Part shown: one piece after another, positions 1-6,788 of the stretch
Position numbering within the stretch: position 1 is the stretch's first letter
Layout of the letters: the number at the start of each line of letters is the position of its first letter
From: Pseudomonas sp. MYb118
GTDB lineage: Bacteria; Pseudomonadota; Gammaproteobacteria; Pseudomonadales; Pseudomonadaceae
NCBI RefSeq assembly: GCF_040947875.1
Contig: NZ_JBFRXN010000004.1
Coordinates: forward strand, 620,001 to 684,000
Length of the DNA: 64,000 bases
Direction of reading: 5' to 3'
The notes under the pieces: generated by a model
The model's database searches: none
What the model saw: the letters and a program-made list of their open reading frames with translations, nothing else
Told to the model about the DNA's origin: nothing
Made by a program: the position numbers and the translations under genes

Positions 1-65
1 AGATCTGCGACGCGAAGACCATCATGCTGTTGCAGTATGCGGCGATGAAAAAACTGTTTGCCTGA
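1..65 (+). CDS. C-terminal end of an unidentified gene (partial)
   Basis: An open frame enters from the left edge and ends at TGA 63-65, giving a tail of about 20 residues that ends MKKLFA. It is too short to assign to a family. The REPIN at 87 starts 21 bases after the stop, and REPs usually sit just outside genes, which supports this being a true gene end. Confidence 0.45.
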   Translation, partial: ICDAKTIMLLQYAAMKKLFA

Positions 66-86
66 TTCCCGAATCCCCTGATCCCC

Positions 87-186
87 TGTAGGAGCGAGCT
101 TGCTCGCGATGCGCGCAAGGACACCGCGGGGTGTCAGGCATCCATCGTTATCGTTGACGACCATCGCGAGCAAGCTCGCTCCTACA
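87..186. repeat. REPIN (two inverted REP sequences)
   Basis: A forward REP with core GGAGCGAGCTTGCTCGCGAT (87-111) and its inverted copy (161-186) flank a 49-base spacer. This is the usual REP doublet of fluorescent pseudomonads, mobilised in trans by RAYT transposases; no RAYT gene is in the window. It separates the partial gene from the 3' end of ogt. Confidence 0.9.
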
Positions 187-187
187 G

Positions 188-676
188 TTACAGTAGCCAG
201 AAACCTTCAAGTCTCAGCAACAACTCCTTGGCCGCAAGCCCGCCGGCAAACCCGGTCAGTTTCCCCGACGCACCAATCACCCGATGACACGGCGCGATGA
301 TCGAGATCGGGTTGCGGCCATTGGCTGCGCCCACCGCACGCACCGCGCTGGGGTGGCCAATCTGTTCGGCGATCTGGCTGTAGCTGCGGGTTTCGCCGAA
401 GGGGATGGTCAGCAGCGCCTGCCAGACCTTCTTCTGGAAATCGGTGCCGCGGAACTCCAGCTCCAGGTCGAAGCGCTGGCGGTTGCCGGCAAAATATTCA
501 GTCAATTGTTGCCGGGCGGTCACCAGGATCGGCAGGTCGGGCGCTTCGCGCATCGGCCCGAGTCGGACCCGGTTGGGTTTGTCGTTTTCCCAGAGGATGG
601 CCGCCAGTCTCGAACCGTTCGCGACCAGGGTCAGTTCGCCCACGGGCGAGGTCATGGTGGTGCAGGTGAAAGTCAT
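188..676 (-). CDS. ogt: Methylated-DNA--[protein]-cysteine S-methyltransferase
   Basis: A suicide DNA-repair enzyme that moves the alkyl group from O6-alkylguanine (or O4-alkylthymine) to its own cysteine. The 162-residue protein has the family's N-terminal ribonuclease-like part and the C-terminal winged-helix MGMT domain. The active-site PCHRV motif is present with acceptor Cys130, preceded by the Asn-containing helix (AANGRNP). The frame stays open upstream to 811, but that would overlap the ggt promoter and add a low-quality leader, so the ATG at 676 is preferred; it matches the usual Ogt length. It lies divergent from ggt. No Ada-type regulatory domain is present, so it is probably constitutive. 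Confidence 0.9.
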   Translation of the reverse strand: MTFTCTTMTSPVGELTLVANGSRLAAILWENDKPNRVRLGPMREAPDLPILVTARQQLTEYFAGNRQRFDLELEFRGTDFQKKVWQALLTIPFGETRSYSQIAEQIGHPSAVRAVGAANGRNPISIIAPCHRVIGASGKLTGFAGGLAAKELLLRLEGFWLL

Positions 677-825
677 GCCGGGATCTGCGCCCAAGAGCTG
701 AACAAGGGGCAAGCATACTGCCTGATCGGGGAGGCGCAAAACGCAATCGCGACCATACTTGCCTGTGCTCTTGAAGCGTTGTCCTCTGCCCGGCGCAGAG
801 CCTGAAAACAAAAAGAGACCGACCC

Positions 826-2553
826 ATGAAGTTCGAACCTTTTGCCAAGTCGCTCATCGCGACCTCCCTGGCGCTCACCTGCCTTAATGCCTTTGCCGCC
901 TCCGTGGCCCCGGTGGCCGCCGAAAACGGCATGGTCGTCACCGCCCAGCACCTGGCCAGCCATGTCGGCGTGGACGTGCTGAAGAACGGTGGCAACGCCG
1001 TCGATGCCGCCGTTGCGGTCGGCTATGCGCTGGCGGTGGTCTACCCGGCCGCCGGTAACCTGGGCGGCGGTGGTTTCATGACCATCCAGCTGGCGGACGG
1101 GCGCAAGACCTTCCTCGACTTCCGCGAAAAAGCGCCGTTGGCCGCGACCGCCGACATGTACCTGGATAAGGCTGGCAATGTCGTACCCGAACTCAGCACC
1201 CGCGGCCACCTGGCGGTCGGCGTGCCGGGCACGGTGTCCGGCATGGAGCTGGCGCTGAGCAAGTACGGCACCAAGCCACGCAAGGAAGTCATCGCCCCGG
1301 CGATCAAGCTGGCCGAAGACGGCTTCGTGCTGGAGCAGGGCGATGTCGATCTGCTGGAAACCGCCACCGATGTGTTCAAGAAGGACATCAAGGATTCCGG
1401 CGCGATTTTCCTGAGCAACGGCGAACCGATGCAGGTCGGGCAGAAGCTGGTGCAAAAGGACCTGGGCAAGACCTTGCGGGAAATTTCCGAGAAGGGCGCC
1501 GACGGTTTCTACAAAGGCTGGGTGGCTGACGCCATCGTCACCTCCAGCCAAGCCGGCAAGGGCATCATCACCCAGGCGGACCTGGATAAGTACAAGACCC
1601 GCGAACTGGCCCCGGTAGAGTGCGATTACCGTGGCTACCACGTGGTCTCGGCGCCACCACCGAGCTCCGGTGGGGTGGTGATCTGCCAGATCATGAACAT
1701 CCTCGACGGCTACCCGATGAAAGAGCTGGGCTACCACTCGGCGCAGGGCATGCACTACCAGATCGAAGCCATGCGTCATGCCTACGTGGACCGCAACAGC
1801 TACCTGGGCGACCCGGATTTCGTCAAGAACCCGATCGCCCACCTGCTGGACAAGAACTACGCGGCGAAAATCCGTGCGGCGATCAATCCGCAGAAGGCCG
1901 GAGTGTCCAGCGAACTCAAGCCCGGCGTGGCGCCGCATGAAGGCAGCAACACCACCCATTACTCGATCGTCGACAAATGGGGCAACGCGGTCTCGGTGAC
2001 CTACACCCTCAACGACTGGTTTGGCGCCGGGGTGATGGCGAGCAAGACCGGGGTCATTCTCAACGACGAGATGGATGACTTCACCTCCAAGGTCGGCGTG
2101 CCGAACATGTACGGCCTGGTGCAGGGCGAAGCCAACGCCATCGCTCCCGGCAAGGCGCCGCTGTCGTCGATGAGCCCGACCATCGTTACCAAGGACGGCA
2201 AGGTGGTGATGGTCGTCGGTACCCCCGGCGGCAGTCGCATCATCACCGCGACCTTGTTGACCATGCTCAACGTGATCGACTACGGCATGAACATCCAGGA
2301 AGCGGTGGACGCGCCGCGTTTCCACCAGCAGTGGCTGCCGGAAGAAACCAACCTGGAGACCTTCACCACCAGCCCGGACACGGTGAAGATCCTCGAAAGC
2401 TGGGGGCACAAGTTCGCCGGTCCCCAGGACGCCAACCACCTGGCGGCGATCCTGGTCGGTGCGCCGTCGCTGGAAGGCAAACCGGTGGGCAAGAACCGCT
2501 TCTACGGGGCCAACGACCCACGGCGTAATACCGGTTTGTCGCTGGGTTACTAG
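826..2553 (+). CDS. ggt: Gamma-glutamyltransferase (glutathione hydrolase), periplasmic
   Basis: An N-terminal-nucleophile hydrolase that cleaves gamma-glutamyl bonds of glutathione and gamma-glutamyl amides and can transpeptidate. At 575 residues it has normal length for the bacterial enzyme. It begins with a Sec-type signal peptide (charged MKFEPFAK, hydrophobic stretch, cleavage near AFAA), so it should act in the periplasm. The proenzyme self-cleavage site is intact: NTTHYS places the nucleophile at about Thr376, and the GGS and downstream glycine-rich motifs of the small subunit are present. The start at 826 follows a purine-rich leader. It is transcribed alone, with ogt divergent and a small hydrolase downstream after a dyad repeat. 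Confidence 0.95.
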   Translation: MKFEPFAKSLIATSLALTCLNAFAASVAPVAAENGMVVTAQHLASHVGVDVLKNGGNAVDAAVAVGYALAVVYPAAGNLGGGGFMTIQLADGRKTFLDFREKAPLAATADMYLDKAGNVVPELSTRGHLAVGVPGTVSGMELALSKYGTKPRKEVIAPAIKLAEDGFVLEQGDVDLLETATDVFKKDIKDSGAIFLSNGEPMQVGQKLVQKDLGKTLREISEKGADGFYKGWVADAIVTSSQAGKGIITQADLDKYKTRELAPVECDYRGYHVVSAPPPSSGGVVICQIMNILDGYPMKELGYHSAQGMHYQIEAMRHAYVDRNSYLGDPDFVKNPIAHLLDKNYAAKIRAAINPQKAGVSSELKPGVAPHEGSNTTHYSIVDKWGNAVSVTYTLNDWFGAGVMASKTGVILNDEMDDFTSKVGVPNMYGLVQGEANAIAPGKAPLSSMSPTIVTKDGKVVMVVGTPGGSRIITATLLTMLNVIDYGMNIQEAVDAPRFHQQWLPEETNLETFTTSPDTVKILESWGHKFAGPQDANHLAAILVGAPSLEGKPVGKNRFYGANDPRRNTGLSLGY

Positions 2554-2568
2554 GGACTTGTCAGAACC

Positions 2569-2595
2569 AGGGGACGGATTTATGTTCTGTCCCCT
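2569..2595. repeat. Short dyad AGGGGAC...GTCCCCT in the ggt/hydrolase gap
   Basis: The perfect inverted arms AGGGGAC and GTCCCCT are separated by 13 bases that include GGATTTAT. There is no T-run, so it is not a canonical intrinsic terminator. The AGGGGACGGATTTAT form resembles dispersed repeats seen in Pseudomonas intergenic regions. A role in mRNA end protection or partial termination after ggt is only inferred. Confidence 0.45.
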
Positions 2596-2623
2596 TGTTC
2601 ACCGACATTACAGGGACGCAACC

Positions 2624-3157
2624 ATGGCCAGCGCACTGTTAATCATTGATGTCCAGCAGGCGCTCTGCGCCGGCGAGTACGAGTGTTTTGAAATCGCGCG
2701 CGTCATCGACACCATCAACGACCTCAGCGCCCGTGCGCGCAAGGCCGGGGTTCCGGTGGTGGTGGTCCAGCATGAGGAACAGGACGGCCCGTTCAAGCAC
2801 GGTGCCGACGGCTGGCAACTGGCGGCCGGGCTGAATGTCGCACCCGGCGATGGGCACGTGCACAAGACCACCGGCGATTCGTTCTACCAGACTCCCTTGC
2901 AAAAACTGCTGCCTATCCAGGATTTCGAGCGCCTGGTGATCTGCGGTTTGCAGACCGACTACTGCGTCAATGCCACGGTTCGCCAGGCGCTGAAGCTGGG
3001 CTATGACGTGGTGCTGGCGGCGGATGCGCATTCTACCGTCGACAACGGCAACCTCACGGCCGAGGACATCATTGCCGAGCACAACAAGGACCTGGCGCAT
3101 CTGACCGGGTCGGTGGCGCGGATTGATGTGGTGCCGGCGGCGGGGATCGTTTTTTAA
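2624..3157 (+). CDS. Isochorismatase-family cysteine hydrolase
   Basis: A 177-residue single-domain protein of the isochorismatase-like (nicotinamidase-related) fold. Visible hallmarks are the N-terminal LIIDVQ with the catalytic Asp, the central Lys (KTTGDSF) and the C-terminal CGLQTDYCV carrying the nucleophilic Cys after a cis-peptide region. The complete Asp-Lys-Cys set suggests activity on a small amide or related compound, but the substrate cannot be read from the sequence. The ATG at 2624 follows CAGGGACGCAACC, a usable ribosome site. It sits 70 bases after ggt in the same direction, so readthrough is possible, though the intervening dyad may separate the two transcripts. Confidence 0.85.
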   Translation: MASALLIIDVQQALCAGEYECFEIARVIDTINDLSARARKAGVPVVVVQHEEQDGPFKHGADGWQLAAGLNVAPGDGHVHKTTGDSFYQTPLQKLLPIQDFERLVICGLQTDYCVNATVRQALKLGYDVVLAADAHSTVDNGNLTAEDIIAEHNKDLAHLTGSVARIDVVPAAGIVF

Positions 3158-3180
3158 TCAGCTCTGTTTGCGGTGGACCT

Positions 3181-3270
3181 ATCGCGAGCAGGCTCGCTCC
3201 CACAGGGGATTTGTGTACCACATGAGTGATCACACTGAAGACCTGTTGTGGGAGCGAGCCTGCTCGCGAT
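3181..3270. repeat. REPIN (inverted REP doublet)
   Basis: CGCGAGCAGGCTCGCTCCCAC at the left and its inverted copy ending GCCTGCTCGCGAT at the right enclose a spacer. The REPs are of the GGGAGCGAGCCTGCTCGC subtype. The doublet fills most of the gap between the hydrolase and the desaturase-like gene. Confidence 0.9.
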
Positions 3271-3383
3271 GACTTCCTTCCAGACACCGACAATCCCACT
3301 CAAACATCCCCAACAACAACTACACTTAAAAACCTCCCGGCAATGGACTGCACCCTATTGACCTTGCCCGGTGGAGTAAGCCC

Positions 3384-4535
3384 TTGGTGGATCTCCTGGC
3401 GCTGCTGTACAACGGCCTGCTCGAGTGGGTGGTCCACCCGGTCGTGCGCCAGTTTCTCGGGCTGTTCGACCTGAACGGGCGCATGGGCCTGTTCTTCCTG
3501 TGTTGCTCCTTCAGCATCGCTTACCTGCTGTTCCGCGTGCGCAAACATCGCCATCTCACCCAGGCTCGTTCGTTCTGGCAGTTCATCGGCGGTGCGCGGG
3601 TGTTTTTCCATTCCTCGGCGCTGCTCGATTACCGTTACTACTTCGTGCGGGCGATCCTCAGGGTCGTGCTGGTGCTGCCGGTGGTCGCCCTGGTCGATCC
3701 ACTGCTGCTGCGCTCGGGGGACTACGTAGCGTTCTTCACTCAGCTTTGGGGCGCGCGGGAGCAAGTGGAGCAACACCTGCTGCTGTCCCTGCTCTACGGG
3801 TTGGGTGTGTTTCTGGTCAATGACTTCATCGGCTACTGGGTGCATCGCGCCTTTCACTCTAAGTGGCTATGGGCCTTTCACAAGGTGCACCATTCAGCGC
3901 CGGTGCTGGTGCCCGCAACGGTCAGCCGGGTGCATTTCGTGGAGACGATCGTCGAGAAGCTGGCAACGCTGATCGGCATGGGCGCCTATGCGGGGGTGTT
4001 CTGGTACGCCTGCGGTGGTGAGGTCAGCCGCTATTTGCTGTTTGGCGTGACGTACCTGGTGTTCATCTTCAATGCGCTGGCGGCCAACCTGCGCCACAGC
4101 CATGTCTGGCTGTCGTTCGGCCCGACGCTTGAGCATGTGCTCAACAGCCCGGCCCAGCACCAGATCCACCACAGCGACGCGCCGCATCACCACAATCGCA
4201 ACTTCGCGACCAACCTGTCCCTGTGGGACTGGATGTTCGGTACCCTGCATGTCACCACGTCCACCCCCGAGCCCCTGCGCTTTGGCATCGGTGAAGAGGG
4301 TCGCGATAAATACCAGAGCGTCTACAGTCTCATCGTCACTCCCTTCATCGACATCACCCAATCCGCTGCGTGGAGACCCCGTTCATGGATGTCCAGATTC
4401 ATCGCGCCGACGCCACCCACCTCGACGGTGTTGCCCCCCTGTTCGACGCCTATCGAGGTTTCTACGGCCAGCCCTCGAACCTCGAACAGTCGCGCCGCTT
4501 CATCGCCGAGCGCATGGCCCGGGATGAATCGGTGA
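3384..4535 (+). CDS. Sterol desaturase / fatty-acid hydroxylase family membrane protein
   Basis: An integral membrane di-iron oxygenase of the fatty acid hydroxylase superfamily. The histidine clusters expected to bind the two irons are present in order: HRAFH, HKVHH, then HSH, HQIHH and HHHNRNF. Several hydrophobic segments (around residues 25-45, 85-105, 135-150 and 205-225) fit the family topology; the natural substrate is unknown. The start is TTG 3384, chosen because GGAG lies about 8 bases upstream. Oddly, the last ~60 residues (after FIDITQS) are Ser/Pro/Arg-rich, do not look like the family, and lie entirely over the next gene in another frame. The native stop may have been lost, so the true C-terminus is uncertain. 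Confidence 0.8.
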   Translation: MVDLLALLYNGLLEWVVHPVVRQFLGLFDLNGRMGLFFLCCSFSIAYLLFRVRKHRHLTQARSFWQFIGGARVFFHSSALLDYRYYFVRAILRVVLVLPVVALVDPLLLRSGDYVAFFTQLWGAREQVEQHLLLSLLYGLGVFLVNDFIGYWVHRAFHSKWLWAFHKVHHSAPVLVPATVSRVHFVETIVEKLATLIGMGAYAGVFWYACGGEVSRYLLFGVTYLVFIFNALAANLRHSHVWLSFGPTLEHVLNSPAQHQIHHSDAPHHHNRNFATNLSLWDWMFGTLHVTTSTPEPLRFGIGEEGRDKYQSVYSLIVTPFIDITQSAAWRPRSWMSRFIAPTPPTSTVLPPCSTPIEVSTASPRTSNSRAASSPSAWPGMNR

Positions 4536-4843
4536 TCTTTTTCGCCGAGGACGGGCAGGGCCAGGGACTGGGCTTCGTACAGCTATTCCCGACCTTTTCC
4601 TCGATCGACGCGCACCGCACCTGGCTGCTCGGCGACCTGTTCACCGCCCCCGAAGCCCGTGGTCGTGGCGTCGCCACACAATTGATGAACACGGCCCGCG
4701 CCTTTGCACTGTTGACCGGGGCCAAGGGCATGACGTTGGAAACCGCCACCGATAACCACACCGCGCAAAAGCTCTATGAGTCCCTGGGTTACGTGCGCGA
4801 CACCGGCTACTACACCTATTGCCTGGATTTGAAGCAGGGCTGA
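4385..4843 (+). CDS. GNAT-family N-acetyltransferase
   Basis: A 152-residue Gcn5-related acetyltransferase. The acetyl-CoA-binding core appears as GDLFTAPEARGRGVATQLM (Arg-x-Arg-Gly-x-Ala/Gly pattern), followed by the typical ETATDNHTAQKLYESLGY helix and strand, where an Asn and a Tyr help place the acetyl group. The acceptor is unknown. The start is ATG 4385 with GGAG about 9 bases upstream; an in-frame GTG at 4370 is less likely. It overlaps the annotated tail of the upstream desaturase-like gene by 151 bases in another frame, an unusually long overlap. It ends 3 bases before the convergent peptidase gene. Confidence 0.85.
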   Translation: MDVQIHRADATHLDGVAPLFDAYRGFYGQPSNLEQSRRFIAERMARDESVIFFAEDGQGQGLGFVQLFPTFSSIDAHRTWLLGDLFTAPEARGRGVATQLMNTARAFALLTGAKGMTLETATDNHTAQKLYESLGYVRDTGYYTYCLDLKQG

Positions 4844-4845
4844 TC

Positions 4846-6279
4846 TCACCTCGGCGGCAGGTTCCAGCGCTCGCGCCATTGCGCGTATTGCGCTTCGGGC
4901 ATTTGCACCAGCAGCGGCGACTGGCGCGGGTCGAGCCACTCGAACAGACGGTTGATGTCTGCCGGGTCCATCGCCGTGCAGCCTGCGGTCGGCGACGTGG
5001 GGCTGCGCCAGATGTGGAAGAAGATGCACGAGCCGCCAGCCGGCGTGGCCGGGCGGGTGTTGTGCTCGATGACGATGCCCTGGCGATAACCGGCTTCGTT
5101 GCGCATCTGTTCGGAACTGTTCCAGTCCCTGACGGTTTGCCCGCCGTCGACCAGTTCGTTGTAGTGACGCGACTGGCTGTCATCGACGCATTCGGTGGTC
5201 GGCGTCAGGGCGAGGTAGGGCAGGCGGGTGGCGCTGCTGGCCTCGTAGCCAAACGCGGTGCCGAGCTTGAACACCCCGGCGGGGGCCTTGCCGTCACCTT
5301 CGCGTTTGACCGGGGCATCTGCGGGCTCGACGCTGTTCAAACCCTTGCCCCAGGCCATGCCGTTCTTGCCCAGCGTTACCGCGAAGGCTTCGCCGATTTT
5401 ATTGAAGGACTGGCCGGCACGCTCATAACGTTGGGCGGTGCCCTGGCTGTCATTCCAGTTTTTGCTGGTGACCACGATCAATTGCGCGGCGGCGTTGAGC
5501 GCGGTGCTGGTGTCGAGCGGCGTGATCGGGAAATCCATCACGTCGTTGGGCGCGCTGTTGTGGCTGTAGGTGAAGTGCCACCATTCTTTCGAATAGCCGG
5601 CGAAGCCTTCCTTCTCCATCGCACTGAGCAGAATCTGCCGGTTGGCCTTGGCGGCATCGTTGATCAACGGGCTGGCGGTGTGGGTGCGTTCGTCGAAACA
5701 GTCGAAGCCGGTGCCCATGTCGAGCGCGCCGTCATGCCAGCGCTGCGCATAGGGCGCGGTGCAGTCGGCCTGGCTGGCGCCGGCTGTCCAGGTCGCGGCC
5801 GGCAATGCCTTGGGCCCGATGAGGGTCAGGTCGACGGTGGAGCCCCGGGAGTGGTTGGACACCCGCGCCACGTAACCCAAACGCCAGAAGTCCTGTTTGT
5901 CCACGCGCGGGTAGAACTCGGCCTTGCGCGGGTCGCCCGGCTCGGAGGCGAAACGGCCCATGTCGGCCACCGCACGCGTGGGCCGATAGCAGTCGAACAC
6001 TTTCAGCCCGTAACCTTTTGCCCGCAGCGAGGCCTGGACCCTGGCCAGGGCGTTGGCCGTGTCCCGCGTCAGCAGGCATTCACCTGCGGCGTAGCCGTCC
6101 AGTGGATGGCCGGTGAAGTTGTGCGCGGTGGCGTAGCGAATGTCCTGCTCGATGCTCGGGTCGACCGCGCGCAAGTAAACCATGTGTGCGGGAACCGACG
6201 CGGCAGCGGCGCTGCTGGCGATGCACAGCAAGGGCAGCGACAGCAGCCAGGAGCCGAAAGGGGTGGGCAAACAGCGCAT
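4846..6279 (-). CDS. Fused D-Ala-D-Ala dipeptidase (M15D) and L,D-transpeptidase-like exported protein
   Basis: A 477-residue exported protein with a signal peptide (residues 1-27, cleavage near SAAAA). Residues ~30-250 match the VanX/DdpX-type M15D peptidase: SNHSRGSTVD supplies zinc ligands His143 and Asp150, and EWWH supplies Glu232 and His235. Residues ~260-477 look like a YkuD-type L,D-transpeptidase: His422 (HIWR) and catalytic Cys434 in TAGC followed by an acidic helix. Both active sites look complete. One chain could therefore cleave D-Ala-D-Ala and act on peptidoglycan cross-links or stem peptides. The ATG at 6279 has AGGAG 9 bases upstream. It is apparently monocistronic. Confidence 0.85.
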   Translation of the reverse strand: MRCLPTPFGSWLLSLPLLCIASSAAAASVPAHMVYLRAVDPSIEQDIRYATAHNFTGHPLDGYAAGECLLTRDTANALARVQASLRAKGYGLKVFDCYRPTRAVADMGRFASEPGDPRKAEFYPRVDKQDFWRLGYVARVSNHSRGSTVDLTLIGPKALPAATWTAGASQADCTAPYAQRWHDGALDMGTGFDCFDERTHTASPLINDAAKANRQILLSAMEKEGFAGYSKEWWHFTYSHNSAPNDVMDFPITPLDTSTALNAAAQLIVVTSKNWNDSQGTAQRYERAGQSFNKIGEAFAVTLGKNGMAWGKGLNSVEPADAPVKREGDGKAPAGVFKLGTAFGYEASSATRLPYLALTPTTECVDDSQSRHYNELVDGGQTVRDWNSSEQMRNEAGYRQGIVIEHNTRPATPAGGSCIFFHIWRSPTSPTAGCTAMDPADINRLFEWLDPRQSPLLVQMPEAQYAQWRERWNLPPR

Positions 6280-6318
6280 GCGGACGTCTCCTGGCTGAGT
6301 CTTGTGAATCAGGCGTTG

Positions 6319-6633
6319 CTACGCCTTATCGCCGAACACCGGGCGGAAGAAACTGCGCTCGTAACTCAAGATGCAGCGGGTCTCTTCGGCGTACTTGAAG
6401 GCAGCGATGCACTCGGGGTCTTTCATCGAGTCCTGGCGATACTGCTCGTAAGCCGCCAGGCTGGGGAAACTGAACATCGCCAGGGCGATATTGTTGGCGC
6501 CTTCTGAAGGCAGGAAATAGCCGTGATGCTGGCCGCCGAACTTCTCGACCAGGGGAATCCACAGTTTGCCGTAGTGTTCGAAGGCTTCGAGCTGATACGG
6601 GTCCAGTACGTACTTGAGATAGCAGGTGATCAT
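6319..6633 (-). CDS. NIPSNAP family protein
   Basis: A 104-residue ferredoxin-like alpha/beta-barrel protein of the NIPSNAP type. The sequence begins ITCYLKYVLDPYQLEAFEHY and contains the family feature of aromatic-rich strands around FGGQHHGYFLP. No catalytic residues are established for the family, and bacterial members often lie beside catabolic genes. The ATG at 6633 has GGAAGAG upstream. It is in line with the downstream peptidase gene (39-base gap), so co-transcription is possible although no functional link is obvious. Confidence 0.8.
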   Translation of the reverse strand: MITCYLKYVLDPYQLEAFEHYGKLWIPLVEKFGGQHHGYFLPSEGANNIALAMFSFPSLAAYEQYRQDSMKDPECIAAFKYAEETRCILSYERSFFRPVFGDKA

Positions 6634-6788
6634 GTTTCACGCTCTTCCATGGGGTGGCCGGGGCAGCGCTGCAATCGTGCGCCCCGGTGCGTAGGCAATT
6701 TCCTCTCGCAGCCCTAGGATGAAGCCATTTGCGATGACAGACAAATGCTGCCTGCGCCGGGCAGGCAGCCTCGCTCAGCGATCCGCTG

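Noticed and set aside
673..2439. Long minus-strand open frame opposite ggt
   Set aside because: It is the antisense shadow of ggt; ggt has full family motifs and a signal peptide, while the reverse frame is His/Val/Gly-rich low-quality sequence.
3300..3857. 185-codon minus-strand frame opposite the desaturase start
   Set aside because: No motif; it overlaps the histidine-box gene and is rich in Gln/His/Glu as expected for a shadow.
4819..6507. 562-codon plus-strand frame opposite the peptidase fusion
   Set aside because: It has no family motif, the composition is typical of antisense GC-rich frames, and the minus strand encodes two complete active sites.
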